Below, one piece after another: positions 54,245-64,000 of a stretch of DNA of 64,000 nt. The position numbers were made by a program, and so were the translations under genes. Every line of letters begins with the position of its first letter. The first letter of the stretch is position 1. Origin of the DNA: Trichobilharzia szidati (lineage: Eukaryota; Platyhelminthes; Trematoda; Strigeidida; Schistosomatidae); contig OX235277.1 in NCBI GenBank assembly GCA_944472155.2, positions 32,436,804-32,500,803 on the forward strand. The letters are read 5' to 3'. The notes under the pieces are model-generated. The model saw nothing but the letters and a program-made list of their open reading frames with translations. It made no database searches and was not told the origin of the DNA.

Positions 54245-55205
54245 ATAACAATAATTTATATTTCGTGTAAACAGCTGTTTACAAGAAATGCATGCCATTT
54301 TTACAGGCACGATCAGTTATGTTATAAATTACAATCCTGAAGTACCATAAGTTGATACTTTTTCAAAAGTTTAAATTGTTCGATAATGGTACAAGTGATC
54401 AAAACAGGTTCCTATAAATGTTAAAGTGTAAATCCTTCACTAAGGTCACCATCAAGGTCAAGAGTCAATCCAACTTCGTTCCGTTTCCTGCTGATAGTTA
54501 TGGTCAACCAGTGAATCGCGTAAATTTGGGTAAGTGCTATGCTGCCACTTGATTAAAAGCTATTTCAAGAAGAGGACAATGTCCTGGGAAACTGAAAAAT
54601 GGTATGAGATACAATTATGGATAATACACCATTGGAAGTACATTTACAAGATCTTGTAGTGACCCATTTTATTACTCATCATCGTACTATACTTTCATTG
54701 TGTAATTGTACTTTGATTTGTTTATTACTCTAAATCTTGCGTGTTAACAATTGATGCATTTGTACTCGCTCAAGTTTTGAATTTTGATTACGGCAAGAAT
54801 ACACATTCCTATACTTTCTCAAGTGTCTTCTGATTTACGTTGTGTGTGTCGAGTAAGCACAACGTTAGGACACAATAATAAACGAGAAGAAGTATTAGGA
54901 TAAACGTATACGCTAGTTTAATCAAAATATGGCAGCACAACAACTGGTGAGCCCGACAACAATCTAAACAAGAAGGAGCTGGAGACTCCGTGAAATGACA
55001 GCATACATTTGCAATGTTTAATGCTAACCATATTGGTCTAAGCATGGAAACTGTGACTTTTTCAATGAAAATATAGCTTTGTTCAAATATTGATGTTGTT
55101 GTGTTTTTAATCAAAGCAACCAGAGTTAAAACGAGCGACGAATATGAATGAAAAGAGTACGTTTTAGCTTTACAGAATGCCTAGGTAGTTAAAATAAAGC
55201 AACTT
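54245..55205 (+). repeat. Dispersed repeat Y, copy 2, interrupted by LTR-A
   Basis: ATGCCATTTTTACAGGCACGATCA near 54293 and GGAAGTACATTTACAAG at about 54634 match Y copy 1; after the LTR insertion the match resumes (GACAGCATACATTTGCAATG, then ATGCTAACCATATTGGTCT) to about 55205. Confidence 0.75.
54655..54961 (+). mobile_element. LTR-A plus primer-binding site, TSD ATCT
   Basis: LTR 54655-54942 (TGTAGTGACCC to GCAGCACAACA, 288 bp) is followed by AC and TGGTGAGCCCGACAAC, the primer-binding site, then stops. ATCT flanks the whole block at 54651-54654 and 54962-54965, and repeat Y continues on both sides. Unlike the two solo copies, this one retains leader sequence but nothing more. Confidence 0.8.
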
Positions 55206-56599
55206 CTGCAGTTTTTTCAGGGAAGTTTCGCCTATTTTGGAATCAGCACCTAGCTGTTTCATATGAAGAAGTATGTGTGTACTTATGGTCACCAATTTGC
55301 ACGTCTTTGAAGAGTTTGTGGACATTTTACTGGTCAGTAAGTGCAGCTCTCGTGATTAGAGCCGCCTTTACACAATCTCATATATTCGGTGAAGGCTCGG
55401 CAGGAATGTCCGGAACATCTGCACGATATTTTCAGGAAAACTCAGTACGACTTAGTGAGTAAACTGGTCTTCGTTTCGCGAGAACCATGAAGATGGTTAG
55501 TGTACCCAGAAGGTGGGAAGATGCAGAGTGACTATCATTTGCGCATGACAGTCATTATTTGCCATTGTATGATCATACATATTTACATTGCGATCCTTAT
55601 GGCTTAGAGAGGTATTTCCTACAGTGCTACTTAGCTGTCTGTCAAAGGCCGGACTGAATGTTTCTGTTATTTTCAAACTACTGAGATACTGGCCACCTGT
55701 ACCTCCTCAGGCGAGTGCCCCCTGGCTGGTAGGTTTTCTTCCGAAGTGGATCGGTACAGGCTATTAGGGTTTTCCAGGAGTTTTCTGACAAGGCTTTCCT
55801 TAAGTGAACTCCTGTTACTCCCGAACACCATGTCACAATGGGTTCCAGGTGTGTCTCATGTCAGTCTGAGTCTTGGGGGCTCGCCATGCGAATTAAAGTT
55901 GCCGAATTGATTACGGAATACACTCCGTGCCTCGCTTTAGCCATGAAGATGGCTGGTGATGAAATATTATTTAGAAGGATTGTTATGAGATCATGTTTGG
56001 GATGTACGTCGAAATAATGAAGCCACTGAAAATAAATATTTTCCCTGGGTAAATACTTGTGTTTCTTTAACAGTGAACATTTGGTTACTGGCCTTAGTAT
56101 CAAAATAATCACCAGCCTAACTGGCAGAACGCAAAACATGAGAAGGTAGTGGTGTTAAATGTGTGTTTCATGAGTACGCCGGCGGGCAACCTAAGCGAGG
56201 ACTAGTCAAAGGAACAGAGAGGCACTAATTATTCATTACAATTTGATGGAGAATAGAAACCCTACGAAGCATGAAAGTGTTATGGCTTATTACGCAGATA
56301 ACTCGTGGTGGAAACACGAACTCTCAGACTTCATCGTGATGGCCATACCAAAAGATGAGATTGTTCCAAAGAGAGTAATGTCAAAACAATGACACTGAAG
56401 TCTTCACAAAATTGTTCTTTTCAAAGTTATATCAAGAAATTATACTAAAAATCCTCCAATTTTACCTGCAACCAGTGTGCACACATATGGCAATTGGCAG
56501 CTGAATAAGATAACTGACAGTCAACAAAACCATAAATTCATACAAATAGCATTATATTCCATTAAACCTAACATTTTATAGCTCTTTATGAATTTGATT
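55206..56599. other. No gene recognised
   Basis: About 1.4 kb without recognised repeats. Open frames of 61 codons (55277-55462) and 92 codons (minus strand, 55861-56139) show no known motif and no family pattern. Confidence 0.4.
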
Positions 56600-57235
56600 C
56601 GACTTATTCTATTCCTATTCTCTATAGGGTACGTTTGTGCACCAAATAGACAATAAGGTATGAAATAAGAACAACCGGATTGTGGATAGTTGTATTAAAA
56701 CCAAAAGTGGACATCATGATTGTAAGACCTATATGGGTAGCATTATACATTGCAAATGAACTTTGTCAGCCTAGGGATTATAGTCTCCCATTGTATTTCC
56801 TTTATGAATGCATCTGTTAATGATGCATTGCACTTACCTATTTCATTACACTTTAATGATTCACCTTAGCACCTTTAATTTTCTAAAACAGCTTACTATC
56901 CCTTGTAAACGTTGTACTTACCTCAATATTGGTTGGTTATCGTATGCCTACAAACACGGGTTGAGAACGAAAGAAGTCGATTTTCCCGCGCAACCTGGAG
57001 GACTACTGTTCAATTCAATAATGATACGTCCTGGGTCAGACAATGAGTGCATTTATATATATATATATATATATATATCAAATATTTAGCTGTTCAAACA
57101 TTATTAACTTGTAGACAATCTACTATTTGACATTACATCATACTTGATTGTGCCTGTAAAAATGGCAAGCATTTTCATGTAAATTTATGTTTATATGAAA
57201 ATATATTATTATTATTGTGATACGTAACAGTCAGA
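56600..57235 (-). repeat. Dispersed repeat Y, copy 4, diverged
   Basis: On the minus strand GCCATTTTTACAGGCACAATCA (near 57150) and TTCATTTGCAATGTATAATGCTACCCATAT (near 56750) match Y copy 1 in order, with a diverged middle. A (TA)n run of about 24 bases lies at 57054-57078. Confidence 0.55.
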
Positions 57236-57539
57236 AATGATTAACGAAACCGTATAATCCACATGAAAATGGAGTGTAAGGCACAGAGTATATTACTTTC
57301 AATATTGAAGCCTTAAACATCCAAGTACTTTACACAGCGTTTTGCACTTTTTATTAAGTAAGCCGTTTTTGCTTCATTGTATTGCTGTACATTTTCTGTT
57401 TAAATGAACACTTGCTAACTGAGAGTCATTTTATGTTCAGCCATTATGCTGTTTGGTATTTGGATGCAGAATAACCTCATATTTGCAGGTTTGCATCATG
57501 TTTGTCTGTCTAAATTTAAAGACCCAGGATGGTTAGCAG

Positions 57540-59075
57540 CTGAGCTGTGAGTGTTGCCAGTTGTACTATTTTGCGTGATGGTGTCTCTGTACCAGCCACT
57601 AGTGTGAATTGGCATAGTATGTCAGTATGTTCCGACGTTATTTTCCGTGGACCGCATGGCCTTATTTGTCCTTTTAATGTGGTTGTTAGCATAGTTTTGT
57701 ATATTATTTACCTGACAGCGTGGATTCTTCTAAAGAGCTTGAAAATGTTGGAGGGTTTTCGTAACAAGTGGTGTACTTCGGCATGTTTTGTTACGGAATT
57801 CCATTTAAATTCTCACGTTATGGCTAGGAGAGGATGTTGTCGACTTACGAGAGGCATTGATTTCTGTCTTAGGGCTATCCAGAGACATATCTAGATCCAT
57901 GATAGAGGGTGGAGGGGCTAAATTAGGAGTAAGATTATAATTCACAGGTCTTTCTGTTGGTTCGGTGGAGCTACTTTTGTGGGATTTGAGAGGGAAGAGG
58001 CTGTGAATTCTACCGTGTTGGCCGTGAGCTTATCTATTTTGCTCACTTGCGGTGTCTTTCGCTTCTTACCATTAGGTTTAGTGAAGTGATTGTAAGCACG
58101 TATTCCAATCACTGTCTTATCCGCTACAACTTTTATTTGTTTTTAGCTCGTATCCTGTAATAGGACACATTGTGTATTGGTGAGTTTCTTAGTCTCTGTC
58201 TGTGTTTCAAACTGAAGGCGTATACGCCAGCAGTGGTCATGCTGACTCTTTTTCAGTTTGTGACATTTTGTTTGGGATTCAGGCATTTTCGCCGCCCTAA
58301 GCAAGATACTTTGAACCTTCTTCAACCCCTCATTATCCGGTATATTGTGGACTATCACACTTAGTTTAGTATCTAGTCTTTTGATAACCTTTGCTGTGAT
58401 GAAGTTAATCAAGGTGTCTACTTTATTTACTGATTCTGTGTCAAGTTTTCCAGGGTTTATGGTCCTGGTCAGGATGCTCAGAGTTGAAAGTTTGCAGATC
58501 TGTGATTTAATATCACTAATCTGTGTTGAGAATTCAGATATGTCGGTCAAATTTTCAGAACATCATGCATTCATATCTTTACTACACCTTATATCCCGCA
58601 TCTCAGTCTTCAGCTCTTCTACAGACAGCTTTAGTCGTTTTATTCCTGGAGTGTTGAAGCTGGACTTGGTATCTGAAGTCTTACGAATTGAAGAGGTCTA
58701 TGTCGGGACCAGGTGCTGAGTTTGCGGAAGGGATGCTACTACCATTTGTCAGCATATTTACGCTGTCACTTCCAGCCACAGTAGATGGTAGTGGCACAGG
58801 AGCTCAAAGCTTGCAGCGTACTGGCAAGCTGTGCGTCTTGCTTCCATATTTTGTGGGAGTTGTGTTGTTCGTTGTTGCAAGTATATATGTTCTGTCAGTC
58901 ACCAGGTTAACGGGTGACTGTGTTCGTGGCTTTTTATATGATTAACCATAACTAATTAGTGAAAGAGTCATTGGTAACATTTATGGAACTGGAGAAATCC
59001 TTGTGCGAGTATCACAGAAAAAGTCAAAATAAATAGCGAATCAAGCTAAAATGTAACGCAAACGATGAACGTACT
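57540..59075 (-). pseudogene. CR1-I ORF1 and 5' UTR relic
   Basis: The 5' UTR (59075-58945) matches 21045-20915 of the CR1-I element, sharing AATGTAACGCAAACG and TTAACCATAACTA. The conserved ORF1 block (58550-58143) has KVDTLINFITAKVIKRLD, VIVHNIPDNEGLKKVQ and CHKLKKSQHD. It ends at TAA (58143-58145) with the same frame continuing (IKVVADKTVIGIRAYN). Further left only weak similarity to the ORF1 tail remains, to about 57540. Confidence 0.78.
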
Positions 59076-59394
59076 GGAAACACTGGTACAGTGACTCATT
59101 CATAACGTGGACAATGAATAATTCATATCAGTGTCGAAACCACGAATACCTTTTCAAGGTTTGCACCCACAGAAAAACCATTACGGCAGACAACTCCACC
59201 ATTAAATACTGCACTCTTTGAAGCCAAATACCATCTGAAATTACATCTTGTGAAAAGCGAGATAGGTTCAAACTGGTCATAGAAAGACTCTTTAACATAT
59301 CCACTTTAGCTCGTCTAAAAGATCGCAACTTTCGGTAGAATTTATACGAAAGCCATTTCAGTATTCAGCGCAGTCAACTAATGTACAAAATGAG
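59076..59394. other. No gene recognised
   Basis: Short stretch between the CR1-I 5' end and repeat Y copy 3, with nothing recognised. Confidence 0.35.
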
Positions 59395-61095
59395 AATATA
59401 TTATTATAATTACTTATTCAGGGAACGTTTAACCGATCGACCGATCTCCTCTTCCCTATGATCTTCAATAAGTTGGGTTTTTGTAGGTATTTCCAGAAAC
59501 AATTACATTAGCAACTTTACCCTTTCAATATTTTACGCGCATAAATATAATAAGTATAATGCACTCTGCTATTTTTATGTTGAAATGACTACTTTCACTC
59601 AGTAGGTGCCCATTTTCATGTACTTTTGTAGCGGTGAATAATTCCCCAAAATTATTGACCACAGCAATCATCACTGAACATTTAATGCTGACCCTCGCTG
59701 TTTAAGTCGACTTGTTTAGCTGAAGGATTCCGGTCAAGCATCCTGGCCATTTGGTACTCCGTCGTGTCACGTGCGTGCACGATCAGTAGCCAGCTAAACA
59801 CTCAACACGGTTCACAATTTGGTCCCGAAATATATCTCGTAGTTTGGACGACTAAATCTGGTCTTTTGCTTTGTATTTGGTACACGAGAAACGAATACTT
59901 TAGAAGTTGTTGGTATAAGATCTTGCGTTAGTATACTCCGTACAATTTACGAACGTCGATACCGTCAGCCTCCAAACTTTTCTGAAATTTATAATGTTCA
60001 GACGTTTCGTAATGTTCTTTCCATAAGATAGGTTACTGAATCACTCTGGAATATCTGGCGCATACCGCATAAATATCAGTTGTGGAAATTTAGCATAGCA
60101 AGTTCCGCTAACCATCCGTTTTCTTCAGGATCATTCTACATAGCTTTATCACCGATTGTTCCACCACTCTCTTCACTCTACTAAGTAGACTATAACTTAG
60201 TTGCTGTAATACTAACTACTTTACTTGATAATTTTTGGGGGGAACTTAATTCCCCAGTCGTTTGGAAGAACTACTTATACACTTGTATGCATTTATAAAG
60301 GTAATACTTCCGCGAGTGTCCTCAGGTATCGATGTATCTGGTAACCAAATAGGAAGCATTTCTCATGAAAGCTACCGATGTGCAGCATACTGTACGATTG
60401 CAATACTACAACTACATTTATTGCAAACAATCTAAGAGCTTAACATCGGAAAAAGAAGGAGGATGTGGCATGCTGATCAGCAGATATGGTGATGGTCACA
60501 AATGTGAATCGCTGCAATATACAGGACAGCAACATGAATTCTGATAGCTAGAGAATTAAACATTAGTCTAGATCCTTAACGAAAACCCAATATGGATTGT
60601 ACAGATCTAAAATTTTTAAAATGCTTTTTCTCCTAACATCTACAAGCCCGCTCAGCTTCTTGTCTAGATGCTAACCACTGGGCCCTGCAGAAATTCGTGA
60701 GGCATATTACAGGACGGCATATCCTACGAGTTACAGCTTTTCATATCTTTGAAGCGAATTTTCACTGAAATATCACTTATATACCTCACGATAATCTTTT
60801 TATCTACTTACTACTTTACTCTTTTTTATCTTAACTTCCTTGGCATTCATTAAAGCTAAAACTTACTCCTTTCATTCATATTCGTCGCTCGCTTAAACTC
60901 TGGTTGCTCTGGTGAAAAAAAACAGAACTACAATACCAGTGTCTAAGAATGGCTATATTTTCAGTGATAACATCATAGTTTCCATGGTAAGACAAATATG
61001 GTCAGCACTATGCATTGTAAATTTTTACTGTCATTCCAAAGACTCTCCACCTACTTGCCGTATTCATCTTGTAAACGTACTTCCAGTGATATATC
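59395..61095 (-). repeat. Dispersed repeat Y, copy 3, interrupted by a Gypsy-2 solo LTR
   Basis: The reverse complement is colinear with 27650-28860: ACTGGAAGTACGTTTACAAG near 61085, GCTGACCATATTTGTCTTACCATG near 60990, GATTCACATTTGTGACCATC near 60510, AATCGGTGATAAAGCTATGTA near 60150, and after the LTR GTCATTTCAAC near 59590. Merlin relic 3 cuts its 5' end. Confidence 0.72.
59637..59977 (+). mobile_element. Solo LTR of Gypsy-2 family
   Basis: 341 bp, from TGTAGCGGTGAA to CGTCAGCCTCCAAAC, homologous to the inverse of 52108-52518. Repeat Y continues on both sides; the flanking T runs (59634-59636 and 59978-59981) may hide a 4-bp duplication. No primer site follows. Confidence 0.78.
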
Positions 61096-61372
61096 GGCGA
61101 AGTTCAAAGATGGCGTCGCAAGGATGAGAACGCACAAGTGACCTTCAGCCGATCAATCACAAAACTGAGGAATATTTGCATAGAAATAGACGTATGTTTA
61201 CAAGAAAATGCATGAGAAAACATCAAACAGGGTATGTTTCTCTGACATGACTTAAAAATACATCCTAGTTATAATGAGGAGTATCAGTTGCTAAGTTAGA
61301 CTTGTTTATCTACATGTATTCCCCAAGATGACTGAAAGTGAGCTGTTTTTGTGAATCGTTCATCTCTTTTTG
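61096..61372 (-). mobile_element. Merlin-like relic 3, one end only
   Basis: Starts GGCGAAGTTC and tracks the left 280 bases of Merlin relic 2, including GAACGCA.AAGTGACCTT, ATCAAACAGGGTA.., and GATGACTGAAA. No opposite terminal repeat was found, so it is truncated. It sits at the end of repeat Y copy 3. Confidence 0.72.
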
Positions 61373-62078
61373 GGTGAGGATAAAATTTATGGTGATATAT
61401 TTTCGCGCATTTTATGGGTTATCGCATTCACGCCTATAGAGGAGTTATAATCTTTCAGTTTTGTGAAAATGGATTATTTCTGTAGCCGAGAAAAGCAATA
61501 TTCTCCTGTATTGTGTTCGCATTAATGGGTAAAATTGTCTTGATATCCCAGACGATTTATTACTAAAACAAGTCATCCTTTATAAGAAATTTCGCATAGA
61601 AAGACTATTATTTGCGTTTTAGAGTCTTTAAGCTTTGTTACTTGCGAGTTGTTTTAGATCTTAAGATTGTAAATTGACTACATGCAACGGTTGTTGTCAT
61701 AGCAGTTATTCTATGAGAATCAGGCATTTGAAAGAGAAATAGCTCACAGACGTAAGTTAGATGTACGTTTTGAGGATGTTAAACACTTTTTTTGTCATCT
61801 GTGATGATTGTAATATTCCATAACACATCGAAGAGAGCATACGATGAATGAGACAAGCTGCTGAATTTCTTGGTGATTATATCCATTTTGATGAAGTTCT
61901 TAGTTAAAATTGCTCTGGCGAAGATGTGATACAAGTTTAATTTACATTGTCACGTGAAATTTTGGGCGACCATAATTGCCCAGTGCATAAGATGGCATCA
62001 GATAATGTTGACATCAGTGTGCATTGAGGTAAGAAGAATAGTATAGATGGTCCTTCTAAAATGTCAGACTGCTTCCAG
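61373..62078. other. No gene recognised
   Basis: AT-rich DNA without coding or repeat signature that I recognise. Confidence 0.4.
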
Positions 62079-64000
62079 TATATCCAATATCCTGATTAAA
62101 AGGTAGTATAAACCAGTGATTTCTTTGAGCTCGCTTCTTGATTGTAAGGTAGAGGTTCCAGATCTTCGGTGAACTTATGCGTAGTAAGTCCCGCCACTCG
62201 ACTGCCTTAGCTCTGGTAGACTCCAAGAGGAGTGGTGCGAGGATTGGTCAAAATGTGGTTTGTAGTGTGCAGTATGTTAGGACTGAGTTGCTGCCGTGAA
62301 TTGAGTTTGACCTAACACCCGTTGGTTATTCGGTGTAGTCATAAAAGCAGAATAGTAATAATAATAATAGGTTGTAGTGTAGATAATATAGGTTGAGATA
62401 AGTGAAATAATAAAGGTGAAATAATAAATAATAGAGGTGACCTAAGGAAAAGATAGAGTAGTCGGCACAGTGAGAGAAGACAGAACGGGTCGTGGGGATT
62501 TAGCTTGTATGCTTATCCACTGACAGTGTGGTTTCAAATTTTAAGAGGATAAGCCATTGAGACACAAACCATGCATTTGTGCGTGATTGTCCAGCTTCCG
62601 CTTAAAAGTCTCCACAGATGGCGCTGCAGTCACGGCCGCCGGTAAAGCGTTCCAGAGATGGCAAACTCAAAGCGAAAAGAAATGTGAACGCACTCGAGTC
62701 TTTGGTCTCTGGTGTGCTATACTTAGCGGGTTACCTCGTGGAAGCCTATAATCACTTATTGGCAGGATGCTTTTATTAGGGTGGGCCTGGCCATTTAAGA
62801 TCTTATAGACGGTGATGAGGTCTCCCCTATGACTACGGTAACTAAGTGTGAAAAGACTTAATTTCTTCAGTCTTTCCTCGTATGATTTGTTGCGGAGGCC
62901 GATCATCCATTTTGTCGCTCGTCTCTGGACACTTTCTAGAATGTTAGCATCCTTTTGAGTAGCGGAGGAGCAATGATATTATGCACCTCAAGGTGTGGCC
63001 TCACGTATGTCTTATACAACCTTAAGAATAGTTCGGGAGTAAGAGCTCCCAGCTGCCTATGCATAAAGTGTAAAGTTGCGTAGGCTTTAGCGACGTCCCC
63101 CGTGTAATTTCCACTGGTGTCTAGCTTTTCTGTCAGAATAAGACCTAGATCGCACTCTGACGGCACACAACTCAAGTTCTGGCCACCAAGGGTGTAATTT
63201 ACACTCTGTGACCTGCCGGAATGAAGTTGCACTACTTTGTACTTCTTTAGGTTGAAAGGCATTCCGTTAGCCAGAGCCCAGTCTCCCAGAGTTCGCAGGT
63301 CAGCCTGCAATCTGTCGGAGTCTTCCGATGAGTTTACTGCTCTCCAAATCTCTACGTCGTCAGTGTAAAGAAGCGCAGAGCAGTTCAGTTGACAGGGCAG
63401 GTCGTTGATAAAAATCAAAAACATCAACGGCCCTAAGATAGAACCCAGAAGAACCCCTGATGCTGCGGTGTGCCAGGATGATCGGATGCGGTTGACTTTG
63501 GTGCAGAGTTCTCTCTCGCCTAAGTTATCTTTCAGCCATGCGAGAAGTGCTCCAGAAACACCCGCCTTGCTTATTTTGTGAAGGAAGAGACCATGGTGAA
63601 CTGTGTCGAATGCTTTCGCAAAGTCGAGAAAGATCACATGGACTGGTACCTTTACGTCCCAGGATAGTGTCCAATCGTTCCAAGCTAGTAGAAGATTCGT
63701 CACACAGGATCTTCCCCTCCTGAAACCGTGCTGTGCTTCATGGAGCAGGTTAGTTCCGTCGAAGTATTTTCTCATGTGGTTGTCAATGAGACTTTGCAAT
63801 ATCTTCGATAACAGTGGAAGTAGCTCAACTGGTCTGTAACTGGTCGCATTCTGCCGTTCACCACCCTTGAAGATAAGGGATAGGATGGCTCGTTTCCATT
63901 CACATGGAAGTTTCCCTACATCAAAGGAGCGTGGAAGCAGATCACTAAGGAGTTGACAATTCTTCAGAACACGATCAACTGTAATGTAAGATCAATGTAC
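62079..64000 (-). mobile_element. CR1-like LINE copy C, runs off the window
   Basis: Same family as A and B, opposite strand. The 3' end is ATATTGGATATA near 62079-62090. The coding part runs from 62524 to beyond 63950. It lacks the 13-bp deletion of A and B (bases present at 63927-63939) and its flank beyond the tail is different, so it is an independent insertion. Confidence 0.88.
62524..64000 (-). pseudogene. CR1-like ORF2 (RT and C terminus), copy C
   Basis: From about 63955 the frame reads through RSFDVGKLPCEWKRAILSLIF, QSLIDNHMRKYF, HGFRRGRSCVTNLL, VIFLDFAKAFDTV, LGPLMFLIFINDLP and LLYTDDVEIWR (YTDD, both Asp present; first Asp codon 63359-63361). The frame then breaks at about 62946 after KRMLTF, exactly where A and B break, and TGA at 62667-62669 precedes CHLWNALPAAV, also as in A and B. 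RT palm is intact here, while the C-terminal domain is split. Confidence 0.9.

Noticed and set aside
55277..56139. Frames of 61 and 92 codons in an otherwise empty region
   Set aside because: No motif or repeat relationship; lengths are within random expectation for this composition.
57054..57078. (TA)n run as a regulatory or origin feature
   Set aside because: A simple microsatellite in AT-rich DNA; nothing around it supports a function.

Overview
This window reads as repeat-dense, AT-rich animal DNA. The mix of families matches what I know of schistosome blood flukes (Schistosoma/Trichobilharzia type): RTE/SR2-like and CR1-like non-LTR retrotransposons, Ty3/Gypsy elements, a Penelope-like element, Merlin DNA transposons and a tRNA-derived SINE. 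The organism is inferred from that mix; I found no host protein gene, rRNA or clear cellular tRNA gene. Nearly every long reading frame belongs to a mobile element, and most are broken.

Layout. 1-2 kb: CR1-like RT remnant split by a 5'-truncated RTE fragment. 2.9-7.05 kb: a repeat (R1) running into a decayed full-length RTE element. 8.2-14.0 kb: a CR1-like copy (A) split by an intact RTE element (8356-12118) with a perfect 12-bp target-site duplication. 14-21 kb: a CR1 endonuclease fragment, then an almost complete minus-strand CR1-like element carrying a Merlin insertion with a perfect 8-bp duplication. 21.3-25.3 kb: a second Merlin relic, a perfect hairpin in a degenerate tandem repeat, a CACTA-like transposase relic and unassigned DNA. 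25.3-35 kb: R1 copy, CR1 ORF1 relic split by a solo LTR, repeat Y, and the longest CR1-like copy (B). 35.6-38.5 kb: Penelope-like element split by a solo LTR, with a SINE in its 3' region. 38.8-43.4 kb: minus-strand Gypsy element with one LTR and few lesions. 43.6-48.8 kb: two CR1-like elements head to head. 48.9-54.2 kb: foldback element, R1 copy with an RTE insertion, Gypsy LTR-gag and a pol relic. 54.2-61.4 kb: repeat Y copies, solo LTRs, a CR1 ORF1 relic and a third Merlin relic. 62.1-64 kb: CR1-like copy C running off the window.

The genes do not form a pathway. What the window records is a nested insertion history that can be partly dated: younger elements (RTE at 8.4 kb, Merlin at 15.3 kb, solo LTRs) sit inside older ones and still have intact target duplications. 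Copies A and B share a private deletion, an active-site change and 3' flanking DNA, so they look like products of DNA duplication, not two retrotranspositions. I found no convincing novel cellular system; the most interesting signals are the intact RTE element, the near-identical R1 copies, the foldback element, and an LTR-plus-primer-binding-site insertion.
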